DNA of 64,000 bases from Aurantiacibacter aquimixticola (lineage in GTDB: Bacteria > Pseudomonadota > Alphaproteobacteria > Sphingomonadales > Sphingomonadaceae): positions 1,674,001-1,738,000 of the forward strand of contig NZ_RAHX01000001.1 of assembly GCF_003605475.1 (NCBI RefSeq), written 5' to 3'. Within the stretch, counting starts at the first letter, position 1, and every line of letters begins with the position of its first letter. A program made the position numbers and the translations under genes. Below, piece by piece: positions 62,062 through 64,000 of this stretch. The notes below the pieces were generated by a model, which was not told the DNA's origin, made no database searches, and was given only the letters and a program-made list of their open reading frames with translations.

Positions 62062-62227
62062 GCGATCTGTCCCCAAAACAAGTTGTGCGTTGAATTTTCT
62101 GGCTTCGGCCCGGCTGCTGCCTTGGTCGCGAAGAGCGTGCAGGCGCGCCGGTTTCTGTCGTTACCTTATCGATTAAGCGTCGATTCTACTCGGCGCAAGC
62201 TTTACACGGCCTGACGCGGGCGCGCCT

Positions 62228-64000
62228 TCAGGCGACGGCGGCTTCGTCGAATTGCAACGAGGCGAGCCGGGCGTAGAGACCGCCCGCACCAGTCAGAGTG
62301 GCATGATCGCCCTGCTCGACAATGCGGCCATCCTCCATCACGACGATCCGATCCGCGGCCCGGACCGTGGCAAGGCGGTGGGCGATGACGAGCGTGGTGC
62401 GATCCGCCATCAGCTTTTCCAGCGCATCCTGCACCAGCCGCTCGCTTTCGGCATCGAGCGCGCTCGTGGCTTCGTCCAGCAGCAGGATCGGCGCATCGCG
62501 CAGCAAGGCGCGGGCGATGGCAAGGCGCTGGCGCTGTCCACCGGAAAGGCGCGCGCCCCCTTCGCCCAGGAAGGTCTCGAGCCCGTCCGGCAAGGCGCGC
62601 AGGAAGTCCTCCGCATTGGCCGCGCGTGCCGCACCCCAGATCGCATCCTCCGTCGCGTCCCACGCGCCGTAACGCAAATTGTCGCGCGCGCTGGCAGCAA
62701 ACAGGATCCCTTCCTGCGGCACGATCGCCATGCGGCGGCGAATATCCGCGGGATCGGCCTCGGTCAGCTTGACGCCGTCGAGCTTGATGGTGCCGTGCTG
62801 GGGATCGTAGAACCGCTCCGACAGCTGGAAGATCGTCGATTTGCCGGCACCCGATGGGCCGACGATTGCGACCGTTTCCCCCGGCTCCACCGTCAGCGTG
62901 AAGTCGCGGATCGCGCACTCATCTGGGCGTGTGGGGTAGCAGAAAGTGACATTGTCGAAGGCGAGCGCGCCGCGCGGCGGCTCCGGCAGCGATTGCGGGC
63001 GGGCGGGTGCAAAGATCTCCGGCTCGGCGTCGAGCAATTCGCGCAGGCGACTGGCCGCACCAGAACCACGCAGCAGGTCACCGAACACCTCTGTGAGCGC
63101 CCCGGCAGACCCGGCGACTACCATACTGGCAAAAACGAATGCCGTTATTGTGCCACCCGTGAGCTCGCCCGTCGTTACCAGAATTGCACCACGCCACAGC
63201 AGGAGAGTGATCGCTCCCATAATCAGCGTCATCAGGATTGCCGTCATCAAAGCGCGAATGATTATGCGGCGACGCGCTACATCGAAGGTTTTTTCCACTG
63301 CGGCGCCGAAGCGCGAACCTTCGCGTCGCTCCTGATTGAAACCCTGCACGATCTTCATCGCGGACAGTGTCTCCGTTACCATTGCGCCAACATCGGCCAC
63401 TCGATCCTGACTCGTTCGGCTGATATCCCGTAGCTTGCGCCCGAATATAGCGATTGGCGCGACCACCAAGGGTATTCCTGCCACCAGCCAAACAGCCAAT
63501 TGCGGAGCGAGCCAGAAGAGGGCACCGGTGCCAAGCACAGCTGTAATGACGTTACGCAAAGCAACGGAGATGGTCGTCCCTACCACCATCTCGATGATAG
63601 CCGTATCGGCGACCATGCGGCTTGAAATCTCTTTGGGGCTGTTCCCTTCGAAAAATCCCGGAGATAGGCGCAACAGGTTATCGTAAACCTTTGTGCGGAT
63701 GTCTGCGACCACCCGCTCGCCCACCCAACTTACGAAATAGAAGCGTACCGCCGTCGTCGCGCCGAAGATGACAACCAGCCACAGCAGATAGCTGAACCAG
63801 CGGTCGATATCGCCATCGCCGGTGAACCCGCGATCCACGATCAACCGGATCGCATTCGGCAACGCTAGCGAGAATATCGTTGCGGAGATCAAAAGAGCGG
63901 CCAACGCGATACCGACCTGAACGGGATACTTCTTCGCTTCGCGCCATATCATCCGCAAAGGGCCCAGCGTCTTGGCGGGCTTGGCGTCGTCGATGGGGTG
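62228..64000 (-). CDS. ABC exporter, fused permease-ATPase (5' end outside the window)
   Basis: At least 590 residues of a half-transporter ABC exporter. Six membrane helices (about the first 310 residues) precede the ATPase with Walker A GPSGAGKST, Q-loop, signature LSGGQRQRLAIARALL and Walker B ILLLDEATSALD, plus the H-loop. It is related to lipid/multidrug MsbA-like exporters. The frame is open through the right edge (DDAKPAKTLGPLRM before the first internal Met-like codon at 63958), so the true start lies just beyond position 64000. Substrate unknown. Confidence 0.92.
   Translation of the reverse strand, partial: HPIDDAKPAKTLGPLRMIWREAKKYPVQVGIALAALLISATIFSLALPNAIRLIVDRGFTGDGDIDRWFSYLLWLVVIFGATTAVRFYFVSWVGERVVADIRTKVYDNLLRLSPGFFEGNSPKEISSRMVADTAIIEMVVGTTISVALRNVITAVLGTGALFWLAPQLAVWLVAGIPLVVAPIAIFGRKLRDISRTSQDRVADVGAMVTETLSAMKIVQGFNQERREGSRFGAAVEKTFDVARRRIIIRALMTAILMTLIMGAITLLLWRGAILVTTGELTGGTITAFVFASMVVAGSAGALTEVFGDLLRGSGAASRLRELLDAEPEIFAPARPQSLPEPPRGALAFDNVTFCYPTRPDECAIRDFTLTVEPGETVAIVGPSGAGKSTIFQLSERFYDPQHGTIKLDGVKLTEADPADIRRRMAIVPQEGILFAASARDNLRYGAWDATEDAIWGAARAANAEDFLRALPDGLETFLGEGGARLSGGQRQRLAIARALLRDAPILLLDEATSALDAESERLVQDALEKLMADRTTLVIAHRLATVRAADRIVVMEDGRIVEQGDHATLTGAGGLYARLASLQFDEAAVA

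Overview
The window is 64 kb of ordinary chromosome from a high-GC alphaproteobacterium. Gene content and protein style point to Sphingomonadales, most likely an Erythrobacteraceae relative (Erythrobacter, Qipengyuania or Altererythrobacter type). This is inferred from the mix of a PabB-PabC fusion, HWE-type histidine kinase, PilZ singletons, M13 and S9 exopeptidases, PhhA and an ArfB-L33-LolA-Xth-RibA run, not from any search. I see no rRNA or tRNA genes, no insertion sequences, no prophage and no CRISPR array. Coding density is very high. Many neighbours overlap by 1 to 8 bases (TGATG, ATGA or GTGA junctions), so much of the window is probably organised as short operons.

Layout. 1-3.6 kb: 3' end of gyrB, an AI-2E-type permease and an M50-like membrane metalloprotease. 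3.6-10 kb, minus strand: MFS exporter, DUF1295 protein, acyltransferase, DUF3088 protein and leucine-catabolism genes (methylcrotonyl-CoA carboxylase beta, isovaleryl-CoA dehydrogenase) around a small membrane protein and a REP-like hairpin pair. 10-14 kb: HWE sensor kinase and a two-gene osmoprotectant ABC transporter whose permease is fused to its binding protein. 14-21.5 kb: MidA-like methyltransferase, lgt, glnD, two single-domain PilZ proteins, YggS and a ThiE-like protein. 21.5-24.2 kb: a hairpin-rich leader and ftsK. 24.2-29.8 kb: an unusual cluster with an unrecognised exported protein of lower GC, a retropepsin-like RimB-type protein, RimK, a predicted outer-membrane beta-barrel, a 7TM protein and a second ATP-grasp ligase.

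29.7-44.5 kb: alpha/beta hydrolase, HerA-like ATPase, alanine dehydrogenase, GGDEF protein, thioesterase, S9 peptidase, aminopeptidase P, an EF-hand protein in an operon with a two-component system, and a second HerA-like ATPase. 44.6-51.1 kb: PabBC, RluA-type synthase, ArfB, L33, LolA, a probable small RNA with a strong terminator, Xth, RibA and GNAT. 51.1-56.6 kb, minus strand: Psd, DksA-like zinc finger, a beta-helix protein, a small membrane protein, a ribbon-helix-helix protein, an SPFH protein and RecQ. 56.7-64 kb: small acidic lipoproteins around phenylalanine hydroxylase, a small GlsB-like membrane protein, UppP, an M13 peptidase and an ABC exporter running off the right edge.

The parts most worth following up are the ATP-grasp/retropepsin/7TM/beta-barrel cluster (25.5-29.8 kb), the probable ncRNA at 48.5-48.74 kb, the alternative-hairpin leader of the EF-hand/two-component operon, the hairpin-rich ftsK leader, and the AT-rich palindrome in front of the SPFH-RHH operon.
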